In this document: in pieces, positions 53,425-54,510 of the stretch | How positions within the stretch are numbered: the first letter of the stretch is position 1 | How the letters are laid out: every line of letters begins with the position of its first letter | Assembly (NCBI GenBank): GCA_000179315.1 | Contig: ADZZ01000580.1 | Coordinates: forward strand, 4,809-59,318 | Length of the DNA: 54,510 nucleotides | Origin: a delta proteobacterium NaphS2 | GTDB lineage: Bacteria; Desulfobacterota; DSM-4660; Desulfatiglandales; Desulfatiglandaceae | Direction: 5' to 3' | Program-made: the position numbers and the translations under genes | The notes under the pieces: model-generated | Seen by the model: only the letters and a program-made list of their open reading frames with translations | The model's database searches: none | Told to the model about the DNA's origin: nothing

Positions 53425-54317
53425 TTTTTTCTCTCGATGATATAATAGGCAATTTTTCGAAGTGGTTCTGCTGCGTCACCGAATACTTCTAAATCCTGCA
53501 CGGCATCTCGAACCAGGGCCTCTTGGATTTTCTTGGATTCATCCATTCCAAGAACAGACGGATAGGTGGTTTTTCCTTTTCCTTCATCTGCCCCCGCCAT
53601 CTTTCCCATGATTTCACTGTCCCCTTCCACATCCAGAATGTCATCGGAAATCTGAAATGCCAAGCCGATCTTATGGCCGTATGACGAAAAGTGCTGAACA
53701 ACTGACTCCCGAGCCCCGGCTGCAATGGCGCCGGACATCACGGAAGCCCTGATCATCGCGCCTGTTTTATGGGTGTGAAGAAATTTTACCGTTTCAAATT
53801 CCGCATTTTTCCCTTCCCACAGTATGTCCACCACCTGCCCGCCAACCATCCCTTCACAGCCCGCGGCCACCGCAATGATTTGAATCACTTCCAGCAAACC
53901 GGGGGGTTCGATGTTTTCGGTCGCCTTGGGTGAGGTCATGAGACTGAACGCTTCGGTAAGAAGACCGTCCCCCGCCAGAAGGGCAATGGCCTCCCCGAAG
54001 ACTTTGTGATTGGTTGGTTTCCCACGCCTTAAGTCATCATCATCCATCACAGGCAGATCATCATGGATCAAGGAATAGGTATGGATCAACTCCACCGCGC
54101 AAGCCACGGGAAGCACCCGCTGCCCAACACCACCCACAGCTTCAGCGCCGGCAATACAGAGGATCGGGCGCAAACGCTTTCCTCCGGCGAAAAGGCTGTA
54201 TCGCATGGCCTTGATCAACGCTGTTGTAAGGCCATCCCCTTTGGGAAAGTATTCATCAAGAGCGGCATCCACCTGGACACGTTTTTCTTCAAGGTAGACC
54301 TTTAAATCAAAGTCCAT
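53421..54317 (-). CDS. ispA: Short-chain polyprenyl (farnesyl/geranylgeranyl) diphosphate synthase
   Basis: Condenses IPP with allylic diphosphates. 298 residues with the first aspartate-rich motif in [20 protein letters not shown] and the second in [12 protein letters not shown], plus GGKRLRPIL near the N-terminus. Product chain length cannot be read with certainty. ATG 54317 starts at the usual [11 protein letters not shown]-type N-terminus; ATG 54329 is also possible. It overlaps the xseB end by 11 bases and dxs by four. Confidence 0.95.
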   Translation of the reverse strand: MDFDLKVYLEEKRVQVDAALDEYFPKGDGLTTALIKAMRYSLFAGGKRLRPILCIAGAEAVGGVGQRVLPVACAVELIHTYSLIHDDLPVMDDDDLRRGKPTNHKVFGEAIALLAGDGLLTEAFSLMTSPKATENIEPPGLLEVIQIIAVAAGCEGMVGGQVVDILWEGKNAEFETVKFLHTHKTGAMIRASVMSGAIAAGARESVVQHFSSYGHKIGLAFQISDDILDVEGDSEIMGKMAGADEGKGKTTYPSVLGMDESKKIQEALVRDAVQDLEVFGDAAEPLRKIAYYIIERKK

Positions 54318-54510
54318 CGGCGTCACCATTTTTGTCTTCTTCCGGTCTGAAAGGCGTCTCCTTGTACTTTCCCGAACTTTCCCGAACCAGCAGCGACACC
54401 TTTTTGTCCGCGGCCTCAAGTTCACCGGAACAATAGCCGGCCAATTGCATGCCTTCCTCAAAGACTTCCAGAGATTTCCCGAGAGGCATTTCGCCCCCTT
54501 CAAGGTTCTT
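54307..54510 (-). CDS. xseB: Exodeoxyribonuclease VII small subunit, C-terminal part (cut by window edge)
   Basis: 68 codons open to the window end. The sequence NLEGGEMPLGKSLEVFEEGM followed by QLAGYCSGELEAADKKVSLL is the characteristic XseB helix pair. The N-terminus is outside the window. XseB partners XseA in degrading single-stranded DNA. It is followed by ispA with overlap, the usual xseB-ispA-dxs operon order. Confidence 0.9.
   Translation of the reverse strand, partial: KNLEGGEMPLGKSLEVFEEGMQLAGYCSGELEAADKKVSLLVRESSGKYKETPFRPEEDKNGDADGL

Noticed and set aside
1-54510. CRISPR arrays, rRNA genes, toxin-antitoxin pairs and known defence systems
   Set aside because: No regularly spaced repeats, no rRNA-like sequence and no recognisable defence genes were seen; the ParB-like and primase-like parts are tied to transposases.

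Overview
The window looks like chromosomal DNA of a Desulfobacterota bacterium (probably an anaerobic, sulfate-reducer-like lineage with tetrahydrofolate C1 metabolism). This is inferred from gene content: a four-part corrinoid methyltransferase operon beside formate-THF ligase, an archaeal-type phosphoglycerate mutase next to homoserine dehydrogenase, a PxxKW cysteine-rich protein, and a NagZ/MurU/AmgK-type wall-recycling cluster. No taxonomic marker such as 16S rRNA is present.

Layout. (1) 1-8.7 kb: adenylate kinase (cut by the window edge), apgM, hom, then an operon on the minus strand for a methyltransferase 2, a corrinoid protein, a UroD-family methyltransferase 1 and a 2Fe-2S/ASKHA corrinoid activator, with a divergent GntR/UTRA regulator. 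It probably moves methyl groups from methylated (for example methoxyaromatic) substrates to THF. (2) 8.7-15.6 kb: a decaying flank. It holds an ISAzo13-family insertion beside a frameshifted bioY, intact fhs with a strong terminator, and a benzoate-CoA-ligase-like gene that lost its N-terminus where it joins a transposase fragment. That fragment is itself split by a second ISAzo13-family element. (3) 16.1-19.9 kb: an IS21-type operon with five tightly overlapping genes (zinc-ribbon protein, winged-helix-like protein, ParB-like protein, IstA with a frameshift, IstB). (4) 20-32.3 kb: an AT-rich island remnant ending at tRNA-Gln(CUG). Its tyrosine integrase is broken into three pieces by an IS1634-type element and by an IS21-type element; the latter was in turn entered by another IS21-type element whose IstA is fused to a DnaG-like primase module. 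Removing the insertions and one copy of each target duplication restores both broken reading frames exactly. (5) 32.4-34 kb: fragments of three further transposases. (6) 34-54.5 kb: ordinary housekeeping DNA: nagZ, a MurU/AmgK pair, hydrolases, smc, ftsY, an ArsA/Get3-type ATPase, hisS, aspS, PxxKW, HD-GYP, tlyA, dxs, ispA and xseB (cut by the window edge).

The most unusual content is the pair of IS21-like elements carrying replication or partition functions: an IstA-primase fusion (26.4-29.1 kb) and a ParB-coupled IstA/IstB operon (16.1-19.9 kb). I do not know of a described system matching either; both are assigned from motifs read by eye, without database searches.
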